Shown here in pieces: positions 16,448 to 26,334 of a stretch of DNA of 64,000 nt (position 1 is the first letter of the stretch; each line of letters begins with the position of its first letter). The notes under the pieces are model-generated. The model searched no databases. It had not been told where the DNA came from and was given only the letters and a program-made list of their open reading frames with translations. Origin of the DNA: Planctomycetia bacterium (GTDB lineage: Bacteria; Planctomycetota; Phycisphaerae; Phycisphaerales; SM1A02); the NCBI GenBank assembly GCA_005790605.1, contig SXUI01000057.1, positions 1-64,000 on the forward strand. Direction: 5' to 3'. Position numbers and translations under genes: made by a program.

Positions 16448-18264
16448 TCTGGGATTCCTGTGGTCTGCGTTCCTTTCGGCTTTGAAACGATCAGTTTCCA
16501 TGCAATCGACTTCTTCGCTGGCACGCCAGCTGTCGTGACTGCAGGAACCTCCACCATCCACTTCAAGAGGCCTTGGGGTTTCTCATCCGCGACGTACCGG
16601 GCATCTGTCGCGAGCGCTGCGCCACCCTGCGCAGCATCACACATGAAGTCGACTTTGATCTGCTCATTCTGAGAAACCGGCACTCGATCGAACACCTCAA
16701 CGAGCACAGGTTTGGTTTCGGTGGACTCAAGGTCGATGCGATAGTCCCACTCCGTCACATCCGACTTCCCAAACATCCCCTTCTCGCTCGAGTCTTTCTT
16801 CACAAGCACGCGCTTCGCTTGCATACGCCGATCGGTCCCGAGCCAGAAGGTCATCTCTGCGCCGGGCGCAAGATCGCCGATGGAAGTCGACCCGACTGAA
16901 TCCGCACCCAAAAACACGGTCGCCGGTCCTGCAAGGAATTGGTAACTCGACGCGTTCGCGGCAACCGCCTTGAGGTAAACCGCGCTCTCGACGAGGGGAC
17001 GCGCAACATGGACGAAGATCGGCTTCGTCTCAATCGTCGCGATCCGCAGCTTTCGAGTTCTCGCCGCGTCGCTCGCGATCGTTGTCGCGCGAGGAATTGG
17101 GAAGGTCACAACCGTACCGGTCCGCGCAGCGATTGAATCATCGTAGAGCATCTTCAGGCCGAGGTTTTCGATCACCGGTTCGTCTGCCTGATCCGCTTCC
17201 ATACCGCTCGGTTTGCGATACAGCATGTCTCCCCGCGGGCGACCGGGCATTTTCTTATCACGCAGATCCGCATCCCCTAACTCACCGAGCGTCGAAGCCG
17301 GCGATGCTGGAGCCATCACTGGTGGTGGAACATAGAGGTCTACGAAAAGAGGCGAGACATCCGCGGGCGTTGCACGCTGCGTCGGCTGCGCCGTTGAAAG
17401 GGTGAGAGGTACGGCGTTCCAGTCCTCTCCGGAGGCCTGCCGAATCTCTGCGTCGTACTCAATCGTGAGTGCATGCGATTCAAGATCCGCGCGAATCGCG
17501 TATCGAGGAGTCCAGCCGGCATCACGCACGAGGTATCGCAGCGTGACCTGTGCCTCAGTCGCGCTTGACTTGCCGATCGTCACGACCGCGGCGCGCTCCG
17601 TCTTAGTCGCGCCACCGAGCGATTGCACCTTCGCTTGCAACGCGTGGACACTCGCGGTGTTGTCCCGCACTGATGCGTCCAACTTCACGCGATCATCCAT
17701 CCACCGACTCTGCTCACCGTCCATAAACGCGATCTGCTTCGCGAGCGCTTCCGGAACGAGATCCTTCGTGCCTAGTTCCTTCGCTGATTCAGTCGCAGTC
17801 TTCTGCCGAATCGCCGCGAGAAGCGCCTGCCGATCGGTCAGCGCGACAAGTTCCATTGCATTCCGCTCTCCGACGCGTTGCGCAAGTTCAAGCGCGTCAA
17901 TCGCTGCTCGCAACTCTGGGTTGTTCGTGACATTCGCAGCCGTCACCTTCTCCTCGTATCGAACATCGAGCAGCTTCGCGCCGCCGTGAGTCGCATGGAC
18001 CGTCGCTTGGAGCGAGTCCGACTCAAGCGTGCTTGGGAGTCCCTCAAATCGAATCTCGATCGTCCCTTCTCGAGCGGGAGCGCCGCTCGTCCGAGCGATC
18101 ATCGCACGCCCCTGATAGAGCGTCACAGCCGAAATCGTCGCATCCGCGATGACTGTTTCTGTTGAAGGCATCGCGTCTTGAGGAACGCTTGCCATGAGCG
18201 ATGGCGGCGATGCGAACACAAGCAAAGTAACGAGTGGAGACACGACGGCATGTTGGAATCGCAT
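16444..18264 (-). CDS. MuiA-like DUF4139-domain protein
   Basis: Start ATG 18264 opens a signal peptide (residues 1-25, VVSPLVTLLVFASPPSLMA), giving 606 residues exported to the periplasm. The N-terminal part (about 45-220) is the DUF4140-like region with IADATISAVTLYQGRAMI, then a Glu/Lys-rich helical stretch. The C-terminal half carries DUF4139, with LRYLVRDAGWTPRYAIRAD, GEDWNAVPLTLSTAQP and the terminal WDYRIDLESTETKPVLVEV...DRVPVSQNEQIKV. Relatives are called mucoidy inhibitor MuiA-like, but the molecular function is not established. The gene appears monocistronic, between a small DNA-binding gene and a desaturase. Confidence 0.85.
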   Translation of the reverse strand: MRFQHAVVSPLVTLLVFASPPSLMASVPQDAMPSTETVIADATISAVTLYQGRAMIARTSGAPAREGTIEIRFEGLPSTLESDSLQATVHATHGGAKLLDVRYEEKVTAANVTNNPELRAAIDALELAQRVGERNAMELVALTDRQALLAAIRQKTATESAKELGTKDLVPEALAKQIAFMDGEQSRWMDDRVKLDASVRDNTASVHALQAKVQSLGGATKTERAAVVTIGKSSATEAQVTLRYLVRDAGWTPRYAIRADLESHALTIEYDAEIRQASGEDWNAVPLTLSTAQPTQRATPADVSPLFVDLYVPPPVMAPASPASTLGELGDADLRDKKMPGRPRGDMLYRKPSGMEADQADEPVIENLGLKMLYDDSIAARTGTVVTFPIPRATTIASDAARTRKLRIATIETKPIFVHVARPLVESAVYLKAVAANASSYQFLAGPATVFLGADSVGSTSIGDLAPGAEMTFWLGTDRRMQAKRVLVKKDSSEKGMFGKSDVTEWDYRIDLESTETKPVLVEVFDRVPVSQNEQIKVDFMCDAAQGGAALATDARYVADEKPQGLLKWMVEVPAVTTAGVPAKKSIAWKLIVSKPKGTQTTGIPD

Positions 18265-18301
18265 GTCGCGCAGCGTATTCCATCCGCGATCGCGTGCGGC
18301 T

Positions 18302-19309
18302 CTAGGCAATCGCCGATTCTTCTGATGCTGCAGCGGCGACAGCGTGAGGCTCAAGGACCGCTGCAACAGCCACGCCGAGTGACGCGTCGATTGGCTGCTT
18401 CAATTCCATACTCAAAGCTATTCGCTTGTGGCGAGGGGGCGTGATATCCGTCGCCAGTCCAATCGCGCCAAGCCCAAGGATGAGGTAATAGGTCACATCG
18501 ATCTCCCACCAACGATGCTGGTTGCTCGCGCTCGCGGGATCGTGATGATGGTTGTTGTGCCAACCTTCGCCGGACGCGAGCAAGGCGACGAGCCAATTGT
18601 TGCGGCTGTGATCTCCAGCGCCGTAGTTCGCGTAGCCAAACATGTGCGTGAAGGAGTTCACGCTCCATGTGATGTGCCATACGACAACCGTGCGTACAAA
18701 GACGCCCCAAACAAGCAGACTCAAACCCAACTCGACGCTCTGAATCAGTCCGACCGCGAAGTAAATGGCAGCGTGAGCAACATAGATCCACACCCAAATC
18801 GTGGACTTCTCCAACTTGAGGTAGAACGGATCCTCAAGCACATCCCGTGCATACTTCTGATATGTACCGATGTTGTGCGTGGCAGGGTTATAGATAAAGA
18901 GCCACCCGACATGAGCCCAGAGAAAGTTCACGAGAGGACTGTGCGGATCGGGATTCTCGTCTGAGTGCGCGTGGTGGAATCGATGCGTCGCAACCCACCG
19001 ACCTGGCGTGTCCTCAAGGCTGCAGAGCGCGACGATCACGAGGCATCGTTCAAACCACTTCGGCACCTTCGCGCATCGATGGGTGAGCAATCGGTGATAG
19101 CAAAGAGTGATGCCCTGTCCAAACACGAACACGCTCGCGAGCATCACTGCGACGCCGGTCCAACTGAAGAAAGCGGGAACGAAGACGAGCAACGCAAGGG
19201 CGTGGATGACGACGATCGGCACGAGATACACCCAATCAATTTTCCCTGGCGTCACGGAGTCTGGCAGTGAGAGTCGTCCATCGCTTGCATTCGAGGACGC
19301 ATCGTGCAT
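18302..19309 (-). CDS. Membrane fatty acid desaturase (delta-9 type)
   Basis: The 335-residue integral membrane di-iron enzyme starts at ATG 19309. All three histidine boxes are present: HRLLTH at 72-77, HRFHHAH at 109-115 and HNNHHH at 251-256. EDTPGRWVATHR and SVNSFTHMFGY fit the acyl-CoA/acyl-lipid delta-9 group. It introduces a cis double bond into fatty acyl chains using O2 and electrons from a ferredoxin or cytochrome, adjusting membrane fluidity. The alanine-rich C-terminal tail (about 295-335) is extra. A second desaturase lies 7 kb away; the two share architecture but not close sequence. Confidence 0.92.
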   Translation of the reverse strand: MHDASSNASDGRLSLPDSVTPGKIDWVYLVPIVVIHALALLVFVPAFFSWTGVAVMLASVFVFGQGITLCYHRLLTHRCAKVPKWFERCLVIVALCSLEDTPGRWVATHRFHHAHSDENPDPHSPLVNFLWAHVGWLFIYNPATHNIGTYQKYARDVLEDPFYLKLEKSTIWVWIYVAHAAIYFAVGLIQSVELGLSLLVWGVFVRTVVVWHITWSVNSFTHMFGYANYGAGDHSRNNWLVALLASGEGWHNNHHHDPASASNQHRWWEIDVTYYLILGLGAIGLATDITPPRHKRIALSMELKQPIDASLGVAVAAVLEPHAVAAAASEESAIA

Positions 19310-19561
19310 CGACAGAGTGTAACTGAAAGCGACATCGCGCACGCATGCAACAGGCCCCGCGGAACGCGCATTTCTCGCTTTCTCTCCTCCATTTGTCGAG
19401 AATCCTGTGTTCACTCCAATCGAAGTCGAATCGGAACAGAACGATGAGCAGTGCGCAAGGACTCGTCGATGTTCACGATGGTCACACGGCACGGAGCGTG
19501 CGACCAGCACTGCCTCTTGGCGAAACACGCCGGCAGTCATGCACCTCGAAAGGACAGTCCC

Positions 19562-21841
19562 ATGTCACGCATCTTGCACGCAGTTCCCACAACTCGCAGT
19601 TCGTCGGATTGGCTTCGGCGGTCGTTGCGCGGCACTCTCTGTACAGTTTTCTTTGGAATTCAAGGAGCAGGGTTCGCGAGCGCGCAATCCAGCACGATCG
19701 CTCCCGCAAGCACCACCGCCGTCTCCGCACCCGACATTGTGCGCGGCAGCGTGCCGGCGTCCTCTGGAGAATTCACTCCGCCACCTCTCAAGGCGCGCAG
19801 CAGACCAGCGTTCGGCGCGGATGCGGGCGTCGCTCCTCCCGCACCTGAGATCGAGCGAGCCACCGCTGTGGACGAGACCCTCTTCTGGTCATTTAGCGTG
19901 GGCGCATGCGTGGCGTGTGCGGGCATGCTCGCCGTCATCGTCCGATCCGCCCGCGTTCGACGAGAGGATCAGACGACGGCGCTCGCAGCGACACTTGGCG
20001 TGAAGCTGTACAGCGGCTTCGGGATTCTCGCAGTCGGAATTCTCGTCATCGCGGCGGTCGCGACCCGCGCGACGAATCAGATCTCGCACACGCTCATGAT
20101 TAGCGGCGAGCGCGGAGGGGCGAGCCTCACCGCTGCTGGGTTTGAATCGGCATCAACCTCCATGCAGAGTGCTGTGCGGAGATTTCTTCTCGATCGATCA
20201 GATGCAGCTCTGCATGATTTTTCGCTGAACGCGGCCACCTGTGAGGCTCAACTCGCACGCCTCCACCAGGTCTTGGGAAACTCGTCGCAGGCCGCCATGC
20301 AGCGATTGGAAGAAGACCTCTCGAAGTATGAAGCGTGCTTCACGAAGCTGGTCACGGCCACCGACGCACGCGACGCCGTCACGGAATCGCAGTGCTTCCC
20401 TGCGGCAAACCGCGTGACGCTCCTCGTCGAATCGCTTGTTCAAGCGGACAGTATCCTCGCGAACTCGGAAGCACGCAGCGCGACCTCGGATGCCAACAGC
20501 GCACTGATGCTCGCACGGATCAGTTTCTTCAAGTATCTCCTGTTTGGAACGCCTGCCCTCGAAACAGCGGCGCAAGAATCTGCTCGCACCGCGTCGCAAG
20601 CGCTCGCGAAGGCGAGTTCGCAATACCAAGAAGGCCCAGAGCGTCGCGCTTACGCTGAGTCATCGCAGGCGATCGAATTCTGGGCGAGTCAGATGTTGAT
20701 TGGATCGGAGTTCAGACGCACGCGCGACAAACTCGCGGATGAAACACTTCCTCAACTTGGGACGCAACTCTCGGCCTCTGCTGCGAACATCGGTGCAGAG
20801 CTTGAAGCAAGCCTAATCGCAGCGCGTGCTGACGCGTCGAAAACCGCAAGCGCCGGGCTCTCGATCATCGGTTGGTCATCCGGAGTCGTCGCCCTAGGAG
20901 CACTCCTCGTGGCATTCTTCATTACCAAGAGTGTGACAAGCCCCATCGCGCGCGTCGTCGAATCCATTCAGCACATCGCGAGCGGTGATTTGACGCAGCG
21001 CACTCTCGAGGCTCGCGCACATGACGAGGTCGGTCGCATGACACGAGCGGTGAATGGCATGTCGCGATCGCTTGCGTCACTCGTCGGAGAAGTTCAATCC
21101 GGTGCTGGGCAAATCGATGCCGGCGCAGCGCAGATTAGTGCTGCGAGTCAGTCGCTCGCGGTCGGCGCGTCCAACCAGGCTGCCAGTTTGCAAGAGGTGA
21201 GTGCATCGATGGAGCAAATGGCCGCAATGACTGATCGAAGTGCAGCCCAAGCCCGTGAAGCATCGAGCATGAGCGATGTCTCGCGAGATGCCGCCAACAA
21301 AGGCCAGGCGGAGATGAGGCAAATGGCGCAAGCGATGACCGACATCAAGGATTCGAGCAGCCATATCGCAACGATTTTGAAGGAGATCGACGCCATCGCG
21401 TTCCAAACCAATCTCCTTGCGCTCAATGCAGCGGTCGAAGCAGCGCGCGCAGGCGATGCTGGCGCGGGATTCGCTGTCGTCGCTGAAGAAGTTCGCAGCC
21501 TTGCACAACGATCGGCGGACGCAGCAAGATCAACCGCCACGATGATTGGCGAAGCGACGAGCCGCGCGGATCGGGGGCAGCAAATTGCTGCTCGGGTCGA
21601 TACCGCGCTGGGGGAAATCACTGCTGCGACGACGCAGGTCAACGCCATGCTCACCGGGATACTCGCCGCGTCCGATGAGCAGGCGAAAGGCATCTCTGAG
21701 GTGAACGCTGCAATTACTTCGCTCGATCGCGTCACGCAGCAGACTGCAGGCAATTCCGAAGAACTTGCAGCCGGCGCAGAAGAAACCGCCGCGCAAGTGA
21801 CCTCCCTGAAGGAGCTCGTCTCCCGATTCAAAGTCGGCTAA
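19562..21841 (+). CDS. Methyl-accepting chemotaxis protein with four N-terminal hydrophobic segments
   Basis: The start at 19562 has AAAGGACAG upstream; 759 residues result. Hydrophobic segments lie near 24-41 (signal-like), 105-127, 148-168 and 432-454. The roughly 260-residue loop between the last two is the likely periplasmic sensor. HAMP spans about 455-507. The signalling coiled coil follows, with the conserved hairpin tip [20 protein letters not shown] near 612-631 and [17 protein letters not shown]. It should control CheA in a receptor array. No che genes are in the window, and no C-terminal CheR-binding pentapeptide is seen. The extra N-terminal membrane segments and the Pro/Ala-rich linker (about 45-100) are unusual. 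Confidence 0.9.
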   Translation: MSRILHAVPTTRSSSDWLRRSLRGTLCTVFFGIQGAGFASAQSSTIAPASTTAVSAPDIVRGSVPASSGEFTPPPLKARSRPAFGADAGVAPPAPEIERATAVDETLFWSFSVGACVACAGMLAVIVRSARVRREDQTTALAATLGVKLYSGFGILAVGILVIAAVATRATNQISHTLMISGERGGASLTAAGFESASTSMQSAVRRFLLDRSDAALHDFSLNAATCEAQLARLHQVLGNSSQAAMQRLEEDLSKYEACFTKLVTATDARDAVTESQCFPAANRVTLLVESLVQADSILANSEARSATSDANSALMLARISFFKYLLFGTPALETAAQESARTASQALAKASSQYQEGPERRAYAESSQAIEFWASQMLIGSEFRRTRDKLADETLPQLGTQLSASAANIGAELEASLIAARADASKTASAGLSIIGWSSGVVALGALLVAFFITKSVTSPIARVVESIQHIASGDLTQRTLEARAHDEVGRMTRAVNGMSRSLASLVGEVQSGAGQIDAGAAQISAASQSLAVGASNQAASLQEVSASMEQMAAMTDRSAAQAREASSMSDVSRDAANKGQAEMRQMAQAMTDIKDSSSHIATILKEIDAIAFQTNLLALNAAVEAARAGDAGAGFAVVAEEVRSLAQRSADAARSTATMIGEATSRADRGQQIAARVDTALGEITAATTQVNAMLTGILAASDEQAKGISEVNAAITSLDRVTQQTAGNSEELAAGAEETAAQVTSLKELVSRFKVG

Positions 21842-21889
21842 CTTCACGCCAATCGATCAACGCGTCCGCGTTGCAGGATGCGTCCGAGT

Positions 21890-22606
21890 TCAATGTTCCC
21901 AAACGACTTTGACCTGCACGCCTGAACGAAGCGAATTCTGCAACGCCGCCTGGAGCAAGGCCTCGATCTTCGGCGCGGCTTCTGATTGAACTTCGCGCAC
22001 GAATGCAGACGCGCTCGCTTGCTCGACGACCTTCTCCCGAATCGCATGCTTCGCCTCGTCAACGCCGTCACCTTGCCAGACGAAGACATTTGCGAGCCAC
22101 TGATCGTCTACTTCTGCTTCGATCCTTTTTGGATCGGTTTGGACAGACACCATGTTCGAATCCACGACGGGCGCGGGAAGATGCACAAGCAGAGCGCCAC
22201 CCTGCTCCGTCCCTACGAATTCCCACGATTCCTCCTTCGACACCGCCTCAAGCGGGACGATGTACTGCACGCGATTCCCCATCACCTTGACGCGGGTAAC
22301 TGTCGTTCCGACAGGGATGCCCACCCAGGTTGTCTCCCTCGTGCGCTCAACGATCGCGTCGACCTCACGCTCCCCCACTTTCAGTTCGAACTTCGGATCG
22401 AGACCACGGACGGCATAAACGATTGCGTCTCGGACAGTGACCTGAGGCAGAAATGCTCCAGCTATCCCCCCCATTTCGTCCATGCAACTCTTGGCGACAA
22501 TCACACATCCAACGACCACTGAGATGATCGCCACGGAAAGCACGATTGCCACAGTGGAACGAGCCGAACGCGCTGATTGATTGTTTTTGTAGGTCAATTC
22601 ACTCAT
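21890..22606 (-). CDS. Membrane-anchored DUF4230-like protein
   Basis: I start at ATG 22606 (238 residues); a GTG further up would add 14 residues. One transmembrane helix (about 17-40, TVAIVLSVAIISVVVGCVIVA) is followed by a periplasmic domain. The pattern WVGIPVGTTVTRVKVMGNRVQYIVPL, then LVHLPAPVVDSNMVSVQTDP, then a helix with AKHAIREKVVEQASASAF and PKIEALLQAAL, resembles DUF4230: hydrophobic strands, a PxPxI/V turn, then an Ala-rich C-terminal helix. The function of that family is unknown and the assignment is by eye. Confidence 0.65.
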   Translation of the reverse strand: MSELTYKNNQSARSARSTVAIVLSVAIISVVVGCVIVAKSCMDEMGGIAGAFLPQVTVRDAIVYAVRGLDPKFELKVGEREVDAIVERTRETTWVGIPVGTTVTRVKVMGNRVQYIVPLEAVSKEESWEFVGTEQGGALLVHLPAPVVDSNMVSVQTDPKRIEAEVDDQWLANVFVWQGDGVDEAKHAIREKVVEQASASAFVREVQSEAAPKIEALLQAALQNSLRSGVQVKVVWEH

Positions 22607-23123
22607 GTTGTTGAGAACTGTACCAAAAGACAGATTCCAACCATGCACTTCGCTGTTTGCGTGTCGTTGCTAACGATCGGGATTGCCGTCAGTCCCGAGT
22701 TGACTTAGCGAGAACCACCGTTTCGTCTCACAATCCTCGAGTTGGAAACGGCGCCCTGCGACACTGTGAACGCGGGCGAGCTGAACAACTCTTCACGTGC
22801 CTCGACACCGCGATGCGAGAGACCTTCAGCGGAGAGACACCCAGCATGATCGTCAAACGCGCCGCGGATGCTAATGCGCTCGCCCTCCTCCAGCGGCGAC
22901 TCCATTCGCGGTCTGTCGTCTAGGCCGCCTGACACTCGCATCCGCGCAAGGCGCAGGCTCTTCGCCGCCTGCTCATCGGCAGCGACGCACGCACCATCAC
23001 CGATTTCATCACGCAAGTCGCAGCGGCAACCAAAAATGCGAAGTTCGAAGCCGACGCCGTCGCGTACCGCGCAACGCTGCAGTGATCGCCCTACACTGAG
23101 GGCGACACGCAGGAGTACACGAC
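22607..23123. other. 517-bp gap: weak stem plus a decayed reading frame
   Basis: Between the divergent DUF4230-like gene and the sulfur dioxygenase-type gene I see a weak stem (tcggga at 22677-22682 with 22693-22698). The only other feature is the interrupted frame described at 22846-23085. Promoters for both flanking genes must lie here, but I cannot place -35/-10 boxes with confidence. Confidence 0.4.
22846..23085 (+). pseudogene. Decayed small reading frame with two in-frame stops
   Basis: ATG 22846 reads 25 protein-like codons (MIVKRAADANALALLQ...), stops at TAG 22921, and meets TGA 22930. It then continues in the same frame for 50 codons (RKAQALRRLLIGSD, ITDFITQVAAATKNAKFEAD) to TGA 23083. 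The composition downstream looks like real protein, suggesting a gene remnant of about 79 codons. I do not recognise a family. It could also be chance coding-like sequence. Confidence 0.35.
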
Positions 23124-24569
23124 ATGTTTTTCCGACAGCTCTATGACGAGAAACTCGCGGTTGCCTCCTATCTGATCGGATGCCAGAAGACAGGTGAGGC
23201 GATCGTCGTCGATCCGCAACGCGACATCGATCGATACGAAAAACTCGCCGCCGCCAATGGGCTTCGCATCGTTGCTGCTGCAGAGACGCACATTCACGCC
23301 GACTTCATTTCCGGAGCGAGAGAGTTCGCGCACAAGGGCGTGAAAATCTATGTCTCTGACGAGGGTGGCTCTGAGTGGCGATCAGAGTGGCTCGCGAACT
23401 CGAAAGGAGCAGACGCGTACGCGCATCAGTTATTGCGAGACGGCGATCGATTCCAAGTCGGCGGCATCGCGTTTCGAGTGATCCACACTCCAGGTCACAC
23501 GCCCGAGCACATCTGCTACGAAGTTACGGATCGCGGCGGCGGCGCCACGAAACCGATGGGGGTGCTGACTGGGGACTTCATCTTTGTCGGTGACCTTGGT
23601 CGGCCCGATCTTCTCGAGTCTGCGGCGGGATTTGCTGGAAAAGCGCTTCCATCAGCGCAACGACTCTTTCACAGCGTGCAGAAGTTTCTCACTTGGGAGG
23701 ACTACCTCCAGATCTGGCCAGCACATGGAGCGGGCAGCGCCTGTGGAAAGGCGCTCGGCGCGGTTCCTCAGAGCACCGTTGGATACGAGAAACTGTTCAA
23801 CCCCGCAATTCTTGCGGCGCGCGAAGAAACGGCGTTCACCGACTTCATTCTCGATGGTCAACCTGAACCGCCGCTTTACTTCGCGCAGATGAAGCGAGAC
23901 AACAAGGTTGGCCCGCGCGTCCTCGAAGGTGTTCCGCGTCCGCGCGAACTCAGTATCGAACTGATGCACACTGCGCTGCAGAAGCAAGGATTACTCATCG
24001 ACACTCGCGTGTGGGCAGCGTTCAAGCCAGCGCACATTGCGGGCTCCCTCTTCCTCCCGCTCACGAACTCGTTCAACACCGACGCGGGGTCATTCATCCG
24101 CGACACCGATGTGATGCATCTCATCGTCGAACCGGCGCGCCTCGACGAAGCAGTGCGCGATCTCATTCGAATTGGTCTCGATCGCTTCTGTGGGTGGTTC
24201 GACGCAAACGCGATCGCTGCGCTCGGAGCGCATGAGTCTGAGCATGGCGGAGGACTCGCCACGACGCCAGAAGTGAGCGTTGAAGACGCGCGAGGCATGA
24301 TCGACCGCGAAGCGGTGTTTGTACTTGATGTTCGACGCGCAGCAGAGTTTCAGTCCGGGCACATCGCAGGTGCGCTCAACATTGCCCATACGCGGCTTCT
24401 CAATCATCTCAGCGAACTCCCGAGGGGCCGATTGATTCTCGTGAACTGTCACAGTGGCGGACGGTCCGCCCGCGCGTGCGCGTTACTTCAACGACACGGT
24501 TTCGATGCATGCAACCTCGCGGGCGGGATGACCGCGTGGAAGCAAGCGAATGAACTCGTTGCACACTGA
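23124..24569 (+). CDS. Metallo-beta-lactamase/double-rhodanese protein (persulfide dioxygenase-like)
   Basis: The 481-residue cytoplasmic protein has an N-terminal metallo-beta-lactamase domain (1-240). THIHADFISG is the ETHE1-type variant of HxHxDH with Phe at the last position, followed by HTPGHTPEH, LTGDFIFVGDLGRPD and WPAHGAGS. These are ligands for the mononuclear iron of persulfide dioxygenases, which oxidise glutathione persulfide to sulfite. Two rhodanese modules follow. The first (about 265-365) lacks the catalytic Cys. The second (about 380-478) has NCHSGGRSA with an active-site Cys. A sulfide-detoxification role is inferred. The next rhodanese gene begins 10 nt downstream. Confidence 0.88.
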   Translation: MFFRQLYDEKLAVASYLIGCQKTGEAIVVDPQRDIDRYEKLAAANGLRIVAAAETHIHADFISGAREFAHKGVKIYVSDEGGSEWRSEWLANSKGADAYAHQLLRDGDRFQVGGIAFRVIHTPGHTPEHICYEVTDRGGGATKPMGVLTGDFIFVGDLGRPDLLESAAGFAGKALPSAQRLFHSVQKFLTWEDYLQIWPAHGAGSACGKALGAVPQSTVGYEKLFNPAILAAREETAFTDFILDGQPEPPLYFAQMKRDNKVGPRVLEGVPRPRELSIELMHTALQKQGLLIDTRVWAAFKPAHIAGSLFLPLTNSFNTDAGSFIRDTDVMHLIVEPARLDEAVRDLIRIGLDRFCGWFDANAIAALGAHESEHGGGLATTPEVSVEDARGMIDREAVFVLDVRRAAEFQSGHIAGALNIAHTRLLNHLSELPRGRLILVNCHSGGRSARACALLQRHGFDACNLAGGMTAWKQANELVAH

Positions 24570-24579
24570 GGATCTCAAT

Positions 24580-25179
24580 ATGGATCAGAGCACTGGAGCG
24601 CGAGGGTTCACAGAAGCAAGTCCAACCCAGGTCCGCGCCTGGCTCGCCGACAACGCGTGTGTCCTCGTCGATGTGCGCGAAGCAGATGAGTTTGCGCACG
24701 AACACATCGAAGGCGCTGTCCTCAATCCTCTCTCGAAGTTCGACCCTCGATGTGTGCACGCCGCGCAAGCGACGCGGCGCATCGTGTTCCACTGCAAGGC
24801 CGGCCGTCGCTCGGCGGACGCTGCAGCGCGCGCGTTGACCACCGCGAGCACCGACATCGAAGTTGTCTCCATGGCGGGCGGAATTGACGCATGGAAGCAG
24901 GCGTCCTTTCCGGTGCAGTCCAACTTGAACACGCCACGCGCAACGCGTTTCATGAGCGTGATGCAGCAAACCCAGTGCGTCATTGGCGGCGGTTCACTTC
25001 TCGGTTCCGCGCTCGCGTATCTCGTGCATCCTGCATTCGTCGCGATCCCCGCTTTCTTCGGTGCAGGCCTGCTGTTTGCGGGCATCACCGGAACTTGCGG
25101 GCTCGCGGTGCTCCTCGCAAAAATGCCTTGGAACAAGTCACTTTCACCGACCTGCGCGTCTGGCTCGTGCTCGAAGTAA
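24580..25179 (+). CDS. Rhodanese fused to a DUF2892-type membrane domain
   Basis: The start at 24580 is chosen over an in-frame ATG at 24550 because TGAGGA lies just upstream; 199 residues result. Residues 10-105 are a rhodanese domain (VLVDVREADEFAHEHIEGA) with the active Cys in FHCKAGRRSAD. Residues about 120-190 contain two hydrophobic helices (IGGGSLLGSALAYLVHPAF, GLLFAGITGTCGLAVLL) typical of DUF2892. The C-terminus carries extra Cys (TCASGSCSK). It probably accepts or transfers sulfane sulfur at the inner membrane and is co-transcribed with the preceding dioxygenase-type gene. Confidence 0.88.
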   Translation: MDQSTGARGFTEASPTQVRAWLADNACVLVDVREADEFAHEHIEGAVLNPLSKFDPRCVHAAQATRRIVFHCKAGRRSADAAARALTTASTDIEVVSMAGGIDAWKQASFPVQSNLNTPRATRFMSVMQQTQCVIGGGSLLGSALAYLVHPAFVAIPAFFGAGLLFAGITGTCGLAVLLAKMPWNKSLSPTCASGSCSK

Positions 25180-25192
25180 GCGGATCCTGCAT

Positions 25193-26332
25193 TCAGCCGC
25201 GCCGCGCGGCGAGTCGCTCGGGCGAAGGAAGACGAACTTTTTTCGCGAGCCCAATTCGTTCGAGCGAGCGGATGATGAGCCAACTCATATCGAGTTGCCA
25301 CCAACGCAGTCCGTGACGAGCGCTCGCAGGAAACGCGTGATGGTTGTTATGCCAACCTTCACCGAATGCGAGAATACCGAAGATCGGATTGTTCCGACTG
25401 TGATCGCCCGAGGCGTACTCGCGCGCTCCCCACACATGGCATACGGAGTTGATGCTCCATGTCACATGATGAAGAACGAAGATGCGAACCACGCCGCCCC
25501 AAAGCGTGCCGAGTAGAGCACCCATCCAACTCGCGGTGATCAGCCCACCAACGATGCCCGGAAGAAGAATGCCCGCGACCACAATGTAGGGAAACGCGTT
25601 GTTGATCCGCACCGCCGTCGCATCCGCGAGCAGATCGGGGACATAGCGTCGCAAGTCTGCGCGCACATCGGCGAACAACCAGCCCGCGTGCGCATGGAGA
25701 AATCCACGCACGCTTCCAATCCACCCCGCCGCTCTGCCTGCGTGAGGTGAATGCGGATCTTGCTCGCGATCGGAGTGTTGATGATGCGCGCGATGCACCG
25801 CCGCCCACCAGATGACGGGACCCTGCGCCGACATGCTCCCGCAAATCGCAAAGAACGCCGCGATCGGACCGCGCGTCGCAAACGACTTGTGCGTATAGAG
25901 ACGGTGAAACCCGATCGTGACCCCAAGCGCAGTGAGCACATACATCGATCCGAGCAACGCCAAGTCGACACTCGTCATCCAACCTCCCCACGCAAGCAGC
26001 ATGACGCCAACGACCGCAAGCGGCGGCACCGTCACCGCAAGCATGGTGAACACTCGAGTGGCGTAGAGAGGACGCAGCAGCTCAACATGCTCGGTCCCTG
26101 TGCTTTGCGGCTCATGGCAACGCTCGGCGGGTCTCACCGCATCACCATCGGAGGCGATATCGAGCGTTTGCAGAATGGAGTCATCGAGCGCGAGAGCGGG
26201 TTTAGCGGAAATCGTGTGCAGCAAGAAAACTCCGGAGCGCGAGAGATAGAACGGACGTTCACCGGAGTCTAGCCTCAATGCGAGGAGCAGATCATCGCTT
26301 CGAGCGCAGAGTTTGAATTGAGAAGCCGACAC
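25193..26332 (-). CDS. Second membrane fatty acid desaturase (delta-9 type)
   Basis: The 379-residue product begins with GTG at 26332, only 2 nt after the upstream gene's stop, suggesting coupling; no internal ATG fits better. Histidine boxes HRLYTH, HRAHHQH and HNNHHA are present with GEGWHNNHH. WWAAVHRAHHQHSDREQDPHSP is the delta-9 acyl-lipid/acyl-CoA signature. The first 85 residues are an unusual hydrophilic extension with no recognised domain, so the true start may be different. It has three to four transmembrane spans. It is convergent with the rhodanese gene, 13 nt apart. Confidence 0.88.
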   Translation of the reverse strand: MSASQFKLCARSDDLLLALRLDSGERPFYLSRSGVFLLHTISAKPALALDDSILQTLDIASDGDAVRPAERCHEPQSTGTEHVELLRPLYATRVFTMLAVTVPPLAVVGVMLLAWGGWMTSVDLALLGSMYVLTALGVTIGFHRLYTHKSFATRGPIAAFFAICGSMSAQGPVIWWAAVHRAHHQHSDREQDPHSPHAGRAAGWIGSVRGFLHAHAGWLFADVRADLRRYVPDLLADATAVRINNAFPYIVVAGILLPGIVGGLITASWMGALLGTLWGGVVRIFVLHHVTWSINSVCHVWGAREYASGDHSRNNPIFGILAFGEGWHNNHHAFPASARHGLRWWQLDMSWLIIRSLERIGLAKKVRLPSPERLAARRG

Positions 26333-26334
26333 GT

